Assembly: GCF_003130795.1 (NCBI RefSeq)
Contig: NZ_CP029353.1
Span: 537,001 to 601,000 of the forward strand
Direction: 5' to 3'
Length of the DNA stretch: 64,000 bases
Source: Azospirillum thermophilum
GTDB taxonomy: Bacteria > Pseudomonadota > Alphaproteobacteria > Azospirillales > Azospirillaceae
Shown here: positions 27,994 to 36,733 of the stretch, piece by piece
Numbering within the stretch: position 1 is the stretch's first letter
How the letters are laid out: every line of letters begins with the position of its first letter
The notes under the pieces: generated by a model
The model's input: only the letters and a program-made list of their open reading frames with translations
What the model was told of the DNA's origin: nothing
Database searches by the model: none
Program-made: the position numbers and the translations under genes

Positions 27994-30249
27994 TCAGTTG
28001 GCGTAGTAGCGCCGGTAGCCGTGGTAGCGGCCGCTGTCCGGGAACTCGTACTGGGCGTGGCGGCGCAGATCGACCTGGCTGAACAGGAAGCCCACGACCT
28101 CGCCACCGGCCTCGACGACCTCCTTCAGGCCGGTCAGGGCGGTCTCGCGCCGGGTGTCGCCCCAGCGGACGATGAAGACCGTCTGGTCGGCCATCGCAGC
28201 CAGCAGCTTGCTCTCGGACACCGCCAGCACCGGCGGCGAGTCGAGGATCACGCGGTCGTATTCCATCGACAGGCGGCTGATGAGCTGGTGCATGCGGTTG
28301 GAGCCCAGCATGTCCTGCGGCAGCGCGTTGCCGCGGCCGGTGGCGATGAAGTGCAGGCCGGTGCGCGGGTCGGTCTGGATGACGTCGCCGATCGCCGCCT
28401 CGCCGGTCAGCACCTCGAACAGGCCGCGGTCGTTGCGCAGGTTCAGCATGCCGTGCAGGCTTTTGCGCCGCATGTCGCAGTCGATCAGGATCGTGCGCTG
28501 GCCGGAGTTGGCGCAGATGCGGGCGAAGGCCGCGGCCACCGAGCTCTTGCCCTCGCCGGGGACGGAGGAGCTGAACAGCGTGACCTTCTGCCGGCCGTCC
28601 GGATTGGCGAGCAGCAGCGAGGTGCGCAGGCTCTGGATCGACTCCGCGAAGGTCGACAGCGGCTTGTCCACCACGTAGGAGGCGGGGGAGCCGGCCAGCC
28701 GCGGGATGCGCGGCACGAGGCCCAGGCTGCGCACGCCGGTCGCCGTCTCGAACTGGTGGGGGCTGCGGAAGCCCGTTTCCGACCGTTCGCGCAGCATCGC
28801 CAGCAGGACGCCCAGCGTGCCCGAGGTGATCAGGGCCAGCAGGATGATCAGCTTGCGGTTCGGCTGGGACGGGTTGAGGGGGATCGCCGCCTCGGACACC
28901 ACGCGGGCATCGGGCTGCTGGATGTCGGTCTGGGCCGCGATCTCCTGGAAGCGGGTCAGCAGGGCCTCGTACATGGTCTGCGAGGTCTCGGCGTCACGCT
29001 CCAGCGTCCGCAGGCCGACGGTGGACTTCTGCAGCTCGTCCTGCTTGGCCTGCATCTGGTCCAGGCTGGTCTTCAGCCCGGCCTCGCGCGATTTCGCCAG
29101 CTCCACCTCGTTGGCGAGGTTGGAGACGATCTTGCCGACGTCCGTCTTGATCTGCCCCTGCAGGTCGCGCAGCTCGCTCTGCAGCGACTGCAGCATCGGG
29201 TGCTTGTTGCCGTAGCGGTTGGCCGCGTCGGCGATCTTGCGCTGCAGCTCCACCTCCTGCTGGCGGAGCGCCTGGATCAGCGGCGAGCCCAGCACGTCGC
29301 CCAGCGCCGACACGCCGCGCGGCGAGTTGGCGAGCGCCGTGACCTCGCGGTACTTCGCCTCGGCCTCCTGCCGCTTGGTGCGCGCCAGGATGTAGTTGGT
29401 GTTCAGCTCGGCGAGCTGCTGCGAGATGATGGTGTTCTCGCCGTTGGTGGCGGTCAGGCCGTTCTGGGCGCGGTACTTCTCGAGCGCGTCGCCGGTCGTC
29501 TTGGCCTCGCTGCGCAGCTCGGTGATCCGCTCCTCGAGCCAGCGCGTGGCGCGCTGCGAGGCCTTCAGCTTCTCGTCGAGCTGGTCGACCAGATACAGCT
29601 CCGCGATCGTGTTGGCGATCAGCGACGCCTTGCGCGGGTCCTCGCTGTCGTAGTCCACCGCGATGACGTAGGAGCGGCCCTGCGGACGGACCGACAGGTT
29701 GTCGAGGAAGGTGTTGACGACCGAGGTCCGCTGGTTGCGCGCGACCTCGTCGGCCGACAGGGTGAACTCCTCGCTGCGGCCGCGCAGGGCGTCCATCCAG
29801 CTCTTCGGAATCCAGTTCTTCGGGTTCAGCGCCGCCATCAGGCCGCCCGTTTCCGGGCGCAGGGCGCCGTTGAACTCCGGATCGTTCATCAGGCCGAGCT
29901 TGTCGACCACCTTCTCGGCGAAGGCGGGCGATTTCAGGATCGCCACCTCGCTCTGCAGCACGCCGATATCGGGATTGAGCTCCGACACCACCTCCTGGAA
30001 GGCCATGACGGTGTTCTTGCGGTGCTCCACCATGATCAGGGTTTCGGCGGTGTAGAGCGGGGTCATCCGCATCGCGGCCACGGTGGCGATACCGGTGCCC
30101 AGCACGATCACGGTGCCGATCAGCAGCTTGTGCCGCAGAAGCATGCCGGTGGTGCGTCGCACCGCGTTGGCCGCGGTGACGGAGAGGTCGTAGGAGACCG
30201 GTCCGATGTTCCGCCGCGTGGGCTGTTCCTGCACGTCCTGGGTGGCCAA
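27994..30249 (-). CDS. polysaccharide co-polymerase / tyrosine autokinase (Wzc-like)
   Basis: A 751-residue inner-membrane BY-kinase. TM1 is about residues 41-60, then a Wzz domain and a long coiled-coil periplasmic region (about 180-480). TM2 follows the proline-rich IPLNPSQPNRKLIILLAL. The cytoplasmic kinase has Walker A SSVPGEGKSS (about 561-570), Walker A' ILIDCDMRRK and Walker B VILDSPPVL. The C-terminal tail YHGYRRYYAN is the expected tyrosine cluster for autophosphorylation. It controls chain length and export of exopolysaccharide. The start is taken as the TTG at 30249 because GGAGGA lies five bases upstream; earlier in-frame starts add unrelated sequence. It heads the polysaccharide series. 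Confidence 0.92.
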   Translation of the reverse strand: MATQDVQEQPTRRNIGPVSYDLSVTAANAVRRTTGMLLRHKLLIGTVIVLGTGIATVAAMRMTPLYTAETLIMVEHRKNTVMAFQEVVSELNPDIGVLQSEVAILKSPAFAEKVVDKLGLMNDPEFNGALRPETGGLMAALNPKNWIPKSWMDALRGRSEEFTLSADEVARNQRTSVVNTFLDNLSVRPQGRSYVIAVDYDSEDPRKASLIANTIAELYLVDQLDEKLKASQRATRWLEERITELRSEAKTTGDALEKYRAQNGLTATNGENTIISQQLAELNTNYILARTKRQEAEAKYREVTALANSPRGVSALGDVLGSPLIQALRQQEVELQRKIADAANRYGNKHPMLQSLQSELRDLQGQIKTDVGKIVSNLANEVELAKSREAGLKTSLDQMQAKQDELQKSTVGLRTLERDAETSQTMYEALLTRFQEIAAQTDIQQPDARVVSEAAIPLNPSQPNRKLIILLALITSGTLGVLLAMLRERSETGFRSPHQFETATGVRSLGLVPRIPRLAGSPASYVVDKPLSTFAESIQSLRTSLLLANPDGRQKVTLFSSSVPGEGKSSVAAAFARICANSGQRTILIDCDMRRKSLHGMLNLRNDRGLFEVLTGEAAIGDVIQTDPRTGLHFIATGRGNALPQDMLGSNRMHQLISRLSMEYDRVILDSPPVLAVSESKLLAAMADQTVFIVRWGDTRRETALTGLKEVVEAGGEVVGFLFSQVDLRRHAQYEFPDSGRYHGYRRYYAN

Positions 30250-30469
30250 AGGGATCCTCCTCGCATGCCGATCGGCGACCCGGGCACAATTCACCCCCGG
30301 AACGCCATTGCCGGAGGCGCATTTTCGATGAGAGACCCCCTCCGGGCACCCGGTGCATGCGGCGAGGAGCGGGTGCGCAGTGGGTAGCCCAGTGACTCTG
30401 CTGCGCTGCACTATGGACCTGGGGCCGCCACCGTTCGATAATGGCTACACTCGAAGGGAGAAGGGTCAT

Positions 30470-31141
30470 ATGACGCTGCCGGACACCGCCTGGACCGACG
30501 CCTTTCCGGCCCTGTCGCGCCTGGAGGCCGATGCGCGCGCCCTGGTCGCCTCGGCCGGCGCGCGGGTGGCGGTGCCGCGCGGCACGGTGCTGTTCCGCCC
30601 CGGCGACCAGTGCCACACCTTCCTGATGGTGCTGGGCGGGTCGGTCCGCGTGCAGATGACGTCGGAGACCGGGCGGGAGATCGTGCTCTACCGTGTCGGC
30701 CGGGGGGAGACCTGCATCGTCACCACCGCCTGCCTGCTGTCCAGCACCGACTATGGCGCGGAGGCGATGGCGGAGAGCGACATCGACGCCATGACGCTGG
30801 CGGCGGCCCCCTTCCACGGGCTGCTCGCCTGCTCGGCGGTCTTCCGCAACTTCGTCTTCGCCTCCTTCGGCACCCGGCTGACCGGCATGATGATGCTGGT
30901 GGAGGAGGTCGCCTTCGGCCGCATCGACCTGCGGCTGGCCCGCTTCCTCGCCGACCACCGCGACGCGGCGGGCGGGCTGGACATCACCCATCAGGCGCTG
31001 GCGGTCGAACTCGGCACCGCCCGCGAGGTGGTCAGCCGCCAGTTGAAGGAGTTCGAGCGGCGGGGGCTGGTCGAACTGTCGCGCGGGCGTGTCGGCGTGC
31101 CGGACCCGGCGGCGCTGCTGGCGCTGGCCGAGGGGGACTGA
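30470..31141 (+). CDS. Crp/Fnr family transcription regulator
   Basis: A 223-residue protein with an N-terminal cyclic-nucleotide-binding-like barrel (about residues 25-135; GTVLFRPGDQCHTFLMVLGG) and a C-terminal winged helix (ITHQALAVELGTAREVVSRQ, then LKEFERRGLVELSRGRV). Several cysteines are present (CHTF, TCIVTTACLL, LLACS), but not the N-terminal cluster of FNR, so an oxygen-sensing iron-sulfur role is not supported. It is divergent from the BY-kinase gene across 220 bp and upstream of a DUF2892 gene. It could control either neighbour; the effector is unknown. Confidence 0.9.
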   Translation: MTLPDTAWTDAFPALSRLEADARALVASAGARVAVPRGTVLFRPGDQCHTFLMVLGGSVRVQMTSETGREIVLYRVGRGETCIVTTACLLSSTDYGAEAMAESDIDAMTLAAAPFHGLLACSAVFRNFVFASFGTRLTGMMMLVEEVAFGRIDLRLARFLADHRDAAGGLDITHQALAVELGTAREVVSRQLKEFERRGLVELSRGRVGVPDPAALLALAEGD

Positions 31142-31250
31142 CGGGCGCTTCCGCTTTCGCCCGCGCAGTGTGATTCCGTCACCGACGCGACGGGCGGAGC
31201 GGGCAGACTGCCGGCCATCGTCGTCCATACCCCAATCCGGAGGCAACGCC

Positions 31251-31454
31251 ATGTTCTGCCAGAATCTCGGGCCCGTCGACCGTGCGCTGCGCGCCATCGT
31301 CGGCCTGGTCCTGATCTCCCTGATCTTCGTCGGTCCGCAGACCCTCTGGGGCCTCGTCGGCCTCGTCCCGCTGCTGACGGCGGTGATCGGCTCCTGCCCG
31401 GCCTACACGCTTCTGGGGATCCGGACCTGCCGCACCGACGGCCGCACGGTCTGA
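31251..31454 (+). CDS. DUF2892 (YgaP-like) small membrane protein
   Basis: A 67-residue protein with the family start NLGPVDRALRAIVGLVLISL and two hydrophobic helices, then PLLTAVIGSCPAYTLLGIRT with the conserved Cys-Pro. DUF2892 matches the membrane part of the rhodanese YgaP and often lies near redox or sulfur genes. The ATG at 31251 follows CCGGAGG. It ends at a strong bidirectional terminator and probably forms a two-gene unit with the upstream Crp/Fnr regulator. Confidence 0.85.
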   Translation: MFCQNLGPVDRALRAIVGLVLISLIFVGPQTLWGLVGLVPLLTAVIGSCPAYTLLGIRTCRTDGRTV

Positions 31455-31493
31455 CCTGCGGGATTCGCCGGCGGCAAGAGCAGGCAAAGAAAA

Positions 31494-31534
31494 GGCGGGG
31501 CGGCTGAAAGAAAAAGCCGCCCCGCCATTTTTTT
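31494..31534. terminator. bidirectional intrinsic terminator
   Basis: A perfect 12-bp stem, GGCGGGGCGGCT (31494-31505) with AGCCGCCCCGCC (31515-31526), and a 9-nt A-rich loop. Seven T residues follow on the plus strand (31528-31534), and TTTTCTTT follows on the minus strand. It serves the DUF2892 gene (plus) and regA (minus), which converge here. Confidence 0.9.
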
Positions 31535-31551
31535 CGGAAAGTCGCCGCGCG

Positions 31552-32148
31552 TCAGCCGCGCGGCGCGTGCTTGTTCAGGATGCGCTGCAGCGTGCGGCGG
31601 TGCATCTTCAGCCGGCGGGCCGTTTCGGAGACGTTGCGGTCGCACTGCTCGAACACGCGCTGGATGTGCTCCCAGCGGACGCGGTCGGCCGACATCGGGT
31701 TGTCGGGCGGCTGGGGCAGGGGGCGCCCATCGGCCAGCAGGGCGGCTTCCACCGCGTCGGCGTCGGCCGGCTTGGGCAGGTAATCCACCGCTCCCGCCTT
31801 CACCGCGGCGACCGCGGTGGCGATGTTGCCGTAGCCGGTCAGCATGACGATCCGCGCGTCCGGCCGGGCGTCGCGCAGCGACTTCACCACGTCGAGCCCG
31901 CTGCCGTCGGCCAGCCGCAGGTCCACCACCGCGAAGGCGGGGGCCGATTCCTGCGCCACCTCGATCCCGAGCTGGACGCTGTCCACGGCCACCACGTTGA
32001 ATCCGCGCTTTTCCATGGCCCGGGCCAGACGGATCCGGAACGGGGCATCGTCGTCCACAACCAGAAGACTGCGGGTCACGTCACCTGAAAAGGTCAGCTT
32101 GACGGCGTCTCCCGTCGGGATCTCGTCCGTGGTCTTTAGCGTGTCCAC
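31552..32148 (-). CDS. regA: redox response regulator RegA/ActR/PrrA
   Basis: A 198-residue response regulator. Acidic residues sit at 32-34, the phospho-acceptor is Asp76 (VVDLRLADGSGL) and the conserved lysine is Lys125 (YLPKPAD). The C-terminal Fis-type helix-turn-helix RNVSETARRLKMHRRTLQRI is almost invariant among RegA/ActR/PrrA proteins, which control redox-responsive genes for respiration, nitrogen and carbon fixation. The N-terminus overlaps the regB stop by 13 bp. The gene ends at the bidirectional terminator. The identification is very secure. Confidence 0.95.
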   Translation of the reverse strand: MDTLKTTDEIPTGDAVKLTFSGDVTRSLLVVDDDAPFRIRLARAMEKRGFNVVAVDSVQLGIEVAQESAPAFAVVDLRLADGSGLDVVKSLRDARPDARIVMLTGYGNIATAVAAVKAGAVDYLPKPADADAVEAALLADGRPLPQPPDNPMSADRVRWEHIQRVFEQCDRNVSETARRLKMHRRTLQRILNKHAPRG

Positions 32149-33491
32149 AGCTCGTCCTCTACTTGGTCGTTGACGGAAAGCCAGCGTACGACAACTCGGG
32201 CACCGCCGCCACGATTATTGCTGTACGTTACGCTGGCACCTGTTTTCTCTAGCAAGGTCTGTGCGATGAAGATGCCGAGCCCCATGTGCCCCGTCCGGTC
32301 GGCCCGGGAGGACAGGTAGGGTTCGCCGATGCGGCCCAGCAGGTGCGGGGCATAGCCGGGGCCGTCGTCCATCACCGTGATGGTGGTGGCGCGCTCGTCC
32401 CAGGCCACGGCGACGGTGACCTGCCGGTTCGCGAACTGGTGGGCGTTCTGGATGAAGTTGCCGAGCCCGTGGATGATCTCCGGCGCGCGGCGGACCACCG
32501 GTTCGGGGATGTCGCCCTTGCCGTGGCGCTCCAGGACGAAGGAGATGTGGCCGAGCCGGTGCGGTGCCGCGGCCGTCTCGATCAGCGCGGTGACGGGCAG
32601 CCGCTCGAACGGGTCGCCGCCGTCCGCCTCCGGCTTGCGGGCCAGCTCCGCCAGGATCTCCCGGCAGCGCATCACCTGGCTCTGCAGCAGCCCGACATCC
32701 TCGGCATGCGGGCTGTCGGGGCCTAGCTCGCGCCCCAGCTCCTTGGCGACCACCGCGATGGTGCCGAGCGGGGAGCCCAGCTCGTGCGCAGCCGCCGCGG
32801 CCAGAGCGCCCAGCGACGACAGCCGCTGCTCGCGGGCGAGCGCCACCTGGGTGGCGGCCAGCGCGTCGGCGAAGCGCCGCGCCTCGTCGGCGACGCGGAA
32901 GACGTAGACGGCGATGAAGGTGGCCGAGACGGACAGCGACAGCCACACCCCGAAGGCGTAGAGCGGGGCCATGGCCGGCACCGGCTCCTGCCAGGGCAGG
33001 GGGAAGTGCCACAGCGCCAGGATGGTCAGGCAGATCAGGTTCAGCCCGGTCAGCAGCACCACGCTGTAGCGCGACAGGATGGCCGCCCCGACCGTCATCG
33101 GGGCCAGCAGCAGGATGGCGAAGGGGTTGCTCAGGCCGCCGGTCAGGTACAGCAGCAGCGTGAGCTGCAGCATGTCGTAGCCGAGGTAGAGCGCCGCGTC
33201 GCGGTCGGCCAGCCGCATCCGGCCGCCATGCTGCGCCATCGCCACCAGGTTCAGCAGCACGGATGCGCCGATCGCCGACAGCACCGGCCCGATCGGCAGC
33301 GGGAACAGCAGCATGAAATGAACGAAGGCGACGGTGGCGAACTGGCCGACGATGGCGATCCAGCGGATCACGATAAGCGTGCGCAGCGTGATGCGCCCGT
33401 CGAGGTTGGTCCAGCGCGCGGGCATCGAGCCTCCGCCTGCGGAGGGCAGGAGGTTGTGCCGGAAGATTTCGGCGGCAGCGGCGATCGTCAT
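32136..33491 (-). CDS. regB: redox sensor histidine kinase RegB/PrrB
   Basis: A 451-residue kinase from the ATG at 33491; a shorter start at residue 23 is possible. Six hydrophobic helices (about residues 38-200) include the quinone-binding-type motif GGLSNPF (118-124). The phospho-acceptor His236 lies in AAAAAHELGSPLGTIAVVAK. Cys276 in QVMRCREIL matches the redox-active cysteine of RegB. ATPase boxes IIHGLGNFIQNA, DDGPGYAP and GHMGLGIFIA are present. It phosphorylates RegA when the quinone pool and Cys are reduced. regB and regA overlap; no senC lies between them. Confidence 0.94.
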   Translation of the reverse strand: MTIAAAAEIFRHNLLPSAGGGSMPARWTNLDGRITLRTLIVIRWIAIVGQFATVAFVHFMLLFPLPIGPVLSAIGASVLLNLVAMAQHGGRMRLADRDAALYLGYDMLQLTLLLYLTGGLSNPFAILLLAPMTVGAAILSRYSVVLLTGLNLICLTILALWHFPLPWQEPVPAMAPLYAFGVWLSLSVSATFIAVYVFRVADEARRFADALAATQVALAREQRLSSLGALAAAAAHELGSPLGTIAVVAKELGRELGPDSPHAEDVGLLQSQVMRCREILAELARKPEADGGDPFERLPVTALIETAAAPHRLGHISFVLERHGKGDIPEPVVRRAPEIIHGLGNFIQNAHQFANRQVTVAVAWDERATTITVMDDGPGYAPHLLGRIGEPYLSSRADRTGHMGLGIFIAQTLLEKTGASVTYSNNRGGGARVVVRWLSVNDQVEDELWTR

Positions 33492-33583
33492 GGCACGCGC
33501 GTCCCCTTCCCATCCGCCTGCAAGGCGGCTTTGCGTTCCGACCGGGCTGGCGCTTGCGGCGGGACCGGCCATATTCTCCGACT

Positions 33584-33877
33584 ATGACTCAGCATGCTAT
33601 CAGGGCCGATCGCCTCACGAAGCGCTTCGGGACCGGCCGGACCGGCGAGGTCACGGCCGTCGACGCCATCTCCTTCACCGTGGAGCGGGGAAGCGTGACG
33701 GGGTTGCTCGGCGGGAACGGGGCCGGAAAGACCACGACCATCTCCATGCTGCTGGGGCTGCTGCTGCCCACGGCCGGCACGGTGGAGGTGCTCGGCGTCG
33801 ACATGGCGCGCCATCGGCATGCCGTGCTCCCCCGCATGAACTTCTCCTCCCCCTATGTCGAGCTGCCCATCGTTTGA
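33584..33877 (+). CDS. ABC transporter ATPase, N-terminal part (frameshifted gene)
   Basis: A 97-residue frame with an ABC N-terminus: RADRLTKRFG, Walker A LLGGNGAGKTTTISML and MNFSSPYVELP at the Q-loop region. It stops at the TGA at 33875-33877 because one base is missing from a run of C at 33866-33868. With four Cs the sequence would read ELPHRLTVRENL, the normal continuation. Alone it lacks the signature motif and Walker B. It is divergent from regB across 92 bp. Confidence 0.8.
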   Translation: MTQHAIRADRLTKRFGTGRTGEVTAVDAISFTVERGSVTGLLGGNGAGKTTTISMLLGLLLPTAGTVEVLGVDMARHRHAVLPRMNFSSPYVELPIV

Positions 33878-34356
33878 CGGTGCGGGAAAATCTTACCGTC
33901 TACGGGCACCTCTACGGTTTGACCTGCGTCAAAAAGCGCGTCGAAGAGTTGGCTGAGCAGCTTGACCTGACGCGATTCCTGAATCGGCCCTCCGGCGGGC
34001 TGTCCGCCGGCCAGAAAACGCGGGTGGCACTCGCCAAATCCCTGCTCAACCGGCCGGAGGTGTTGCTGCTCGACGAGCCGACGGCCTCGCTGGACCCCGA
34101 TACCGCGGACTGGATCCGCACCTACCTGGAGCGCTACCGCGCGGAGACGGGGGCCACGATCCTGCTCGCCTCCCATAACATGCTGGAGGTGGAGCGGCTG
34201 TGCGACAGCGTGCTGATGATGCGCCAGGGGCGGATCGTCGACCGGGGCGCGCCGCCGGCCCTGCTCGCCCGCTACGGCCGCGGCACGCTGGAGGAGGTCT
34301 TCCTGGACATCGCCCGCTTCACCGGCAAGGGGGAGGTCGCCGATGCCGCCGAATGA
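33867..34356 (+). CDS. ABC transporter ATPase, C-terminal part (frameshifted gene)
   Basis: The continuation in the next frame, from about 33868 to the stop at 34356. It carries LTVRENLTVYGHLYGL, the signature LSAGQKTRVALAKSLL, Walker B VLLLDEPTASLDPDTA and the H-loop LLASHNMLEVERL, followed by a C-terminal TLEEVFLDIARF typical of ABC-2/DrrA-type ATPases. No start codon with a ribosome-binding site begins this half, supporting a single damaged gene of about 257 residues. It overlaps the permease start by 14 bp. The lower edge given here is the frameshift point, not a start codon. Confidence 0.75.
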
Positions 34357-35188
34357 CGCGCTGGCCCCCCACGCCTTTGCCCGGCCGGCCGCCGGCTTCT
34401 CGGCCCGGCGGGTCGGGGCGATGGTCCTGCGCTACTGGTATCTGCTGCGCGGGTCCTGGCCGCGCATCCTGGAGTTGGCCTACTGGCCGACCATGCAGAT
34501 GGTGCTGTGGGGCTACATCAACCAGTTCATGGCCTCCTCCAGCGCCTGGGTGGCGCAGGGGGCGGGGGTGCTGGTCAGCGCGGTCCTGCTGTGGGACGTG
34601 CTGTTCCGCGGCCAGCTCGGCGTCTCCATCTCCTTCCTGGAGGAGATGTGGTCGCGCAACCTGGGCCACCTGTTCGTCAGCCCGCTGCGGCCGGGGGAAT
34701 GGCTGGTCTCCATGATGGCGATGAGCCTGATCCGCACCGTGCTGGGCGTGGTGCCGGCGGCGCTGCTGGCGATCCCCTTCTTCGGCTATTCGGTCTTCGA
34801 CCTCGGCCTGCCGCTGGGGCTGTTCTTCGCCAACCTGATCCTGCTGGGCTGGTCGCTGGCGCTGGTGATCATCGCGCTGATCCTGCGCTACGGCATGGGG
34901 GCGGAGGGGCTGGCCTGGATCGTCGTCTTCATGCTGGCTCCGGTCAGCGCCGTCTACTACCCGGTTTCGGTCCTGCCCGGCTGGCTGCAGCAGGTCGCCT
35001 GGATCCTGCCCTCCTCCCACGTCTTCGAGGGCATGCGCGCCGTCCTGTTCGGCGGGGCGATGCGCTGGGACCATCTGGCCTGGGCGGTGGGGCTGAACGT
35101 CGTCTACATGGCCGTGGCGGTCGGCATCTTCCTCTATGCCTTCCGGCAGGCCCGCGTCCGCGGCGCCCTGCTGCAGACGGGGGAGTGA
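34343..35188 (+). CDS. ABC-2 type transporter permease
   Basis: A 281-residue integral membrane protein with about six helices. The family pattern shows in LAYWPTMQMVLWGYINQFMA, SFLEEMWSRNLGHLFVSPLR and VYYPVSVLPGWLQQVAWILP, followed by PSSHVFEGMRAVLFGG. It overlaps the ATPase gene, so the two form one exporter. ABC-2 systems of this kind export lipids, glycans or drugs. Its position just before LpxD-like, ACP and ketoacyl synthase genes suggests a lipid cargo, as inference. Confidence 0.88.
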   Translation: MPPNDALAPHAFARPAAGFSARRVGAMVLRYWYLLRGSWPRILELAYWPTMQMVLWGYINQFMASSSAWVAQGAGVLVSAVLLWDVLFRGQLGVSISFLEEMWSRNLGHLFVSPLRPGEWLVSMMAMSLIRTVLGVVPAALLAIPFFGYSVFDLGLPLGLFFANLILLGWSLALVIIALILRYGMGAEGLAWIVVFMLAPVSAVYYPVSVLPGWLQQVAWILPSSHVFEGMRAVLFGGAMRWDHLAWAVGLNVVYMAVAVGIFLYAFRQARVRGALLQTGE

Positions 35189-35299
35189 GCGTTGCCGGGG
35201 GCCATCTCTCGCCCGGCTCGCCACCCCCCTCGCCACCCCGATGTCCGGCGTGCTAGGGTCCCGGCCCTGCGTTGAAGCCTTCCATCCGGGTGTCTCCCC

Positions 35300-36427
35300 A
35301 TGAAGCTGTCCGAGATCGCCGCCGCCCTCGACGCCCAGGTCGAGGGGGATGCCTCCATCGAGATCCGCCGCGCCGCCCATCCCTCCGAAGCGGAAGGGCC
35401 GGAGGATCTGGCGCTGGCCATGGACAAGGATCTGCTGGCCCTGCTGCCGGGCTGCAAGGCCGTCGCCGCCGTCGTCTCCGAAGGGGCCGAGCTGCCGGAG
35501 GGGATCCGGGGCGCCATCCGGGGCATCATCGTGGTGAAGCGGCCCCGCTATGCCATGGCCGGGCTGCTCGACCTGTTCGAGCGGCCGGTCCATGCCGAGC
35601 CTGGCGTCCATCCGCAGGCCTTCGTCGATCCCACCGCCCGGGTCGGGGCCAACGTCTCCATCGCGCCCTTCGCCTATGTCGGGCCGCAGGCGGTGATCGG
35701 CGACAACGCCATTATCCTGCCGCACGTCACGGTCGGTGCCGGGGCGGTGATCGGCGAAGGCTGCCTGCTGCACCCCGGCGCCCGGATCGGCGAGCGGGTG
35801 GTGATGGGCGCGCGCTGCATCATCCATCCCAACGCCGCCGTCGGCAACGACGGCTTCAGCTTCGTGACCCCGGAGCCGGGCAGCGTCGAGTCCGCCAAGG
35901 CGACCGGCCGGGTGGTCGGGACCAACGTCCTGATCCGCCGCGTCAACTCCATCGGCACCGTCGTGCTGGGCGACGACGTGGAGATCGGGGCCGGCGCCAC
36001 CATCGACCGCGGGACGGTCACCGCCACCCGCATCGGCAGCGGCACCAAGATCGACAACCTCGTCCAGATCGGCCACAACGTCCAGGTCGGCACCAACTGC
36101 ATGCTGTGCGGCCATGTCGGCATCGCCGGCAGCACGGTCATCGGCGACCGGGTGGTGCTGGCCGGCAAGGTCGGCGTCGCCGACCATGTGAAGATCGGCA
36201 GCGACGCGGTGGTCGCCGCCAACTCCGGCGTCGGCATGGACATCCCGCCGAAATCGGTCTGGATGGGGTACCCCGCCGTGCCGCGCGCCCGCGCCTTCGA
36301 GCAGTACAAGGGCCTCGCCCGGCTGAAGCGGCTGTTCGCGGACGTGGCAGACCTGAAGAGCAGGGTCCGCGCACTGGACGGCAAGGGTACCATCTCCGGC
36401 GGAGCCCCGCCGGAGAGCACGGAATGA
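35300..36427 (+). CDS. LpxD-like UDP-3-O-acylglucosamine N-acyltransferase
   Basis: A 375-residue left-handed beta-helix acyltransferase. The N-terminal uridine-binding domain (about residues 1-100) is followed by hexapeptide repeats (about 105-330: [20 protein letters not shown] and similar). The catalytic His region is [12 protein letters not shown], with a second conserved His in [10 protein letters not shown], and [15 protein letters not shown] matches the acyl/pantetheine-contact loop. The C-terminal helix binds ACP in LpxD. In alphaproteobacteria the housekeeping lpxD normally lies in the bamA-fabZ-lpxA block, so this is probably a paralogue. The next gene, an ACP, overlaps it by four bases. 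Confidence 0.85.
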   Translation: MKLSEIAAALDAQVEGDASIEIRRAAHPSEAEGPEDLALAMDKDLLALLPGCKAVAAVVSEGAELPEGIRGAIRGIIVVKRPRYAMAGLLDLFERPVHAEPGVHPQAFVDPTARVGANVSIAPFAYVGPQAVIGDNAIILPHVTVGAGAVIGEGCLLHPGARIGERVVMGARCIIHPNAAVGNDGFSFVTPEPGSVESAKATGRVVGTNVLIRRVNSIGTVVLGDDVEIGAGATIDRGTVTATRIGSGTKIDNLVQIGHNVQVGTNCMLCGHVGIAGSTVIGDRVVLAGKVGVADHVKIGSDAVVAANSGVGMDIPPKSVWMGYPAVPRARAFEQYKGLARLKRLFADVADLKSRVRALDGKGTISGGAPPESTE

Positions 36428-36732
36428 CCGACGCCGCAGCAGCGCATACCCCCTCCGACATCGACGCCGACATCCTCGCCATCCTGTCCGACAAGGGCCG
36501 GGTGGCGCGGGACCTGCTGGTGCCCGAGGCGGCTCTGGCCGACCTCGGCATCGCCTCGCTCGACGTGATCGAGGTGGTCTTCGCCCTTGAGGACCGCTTC
36601 GACATCGAGATCCCCTTCAACGCCAACGACGCCCGGCAGGAGTTCACGACCGTCGGCGACGTGCTGGCCGCGGTCCGCGCGGCGGTGGCCTCCAAGTCGG
36701 CTGCGAACCCCGCCACCAATCCCGCCGCCTGA
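36424..36732 (+). CDS. acyl carrier protein, atypical attachment motif
   Basis: A 102-residue ACP starting inside the LpxD stop (ATGA). The phosphopantetheine serine is Ser45 in [20 protein letters not shown]. The usual Asp before it (DSL) is Ala here, while helix 2 ([19 protein letters not shown]) is well kept. The Ala-rich C-terminal tail is longer than in housekeeping ACPs. It is likely a dedicated carrier for the neighbouring ketoacyl synthase and acyltransferase. Confidence 0.85.
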   Translation: MTDAAAAHTPSDIDADILAILSDKGRVARDLLVPEAALADLGIASLDVIEVVFALEDRFDIEIPFNANDARQEFTTVGDVLAAVRAAVASKSAANPATNPAA

Positions 36733-36733
36733 C

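Noticed and set aside
27649..30387. A 912-codon open frame on the plus strand opposite the BY-kinase gene
   Set aside because: It is the antisense shadow of a GC-rich gene: composition is dominated by Arg, Gly, Ala, His and Gln with no domain, while the minus strand encodes a full Wzz/BY-kinase.
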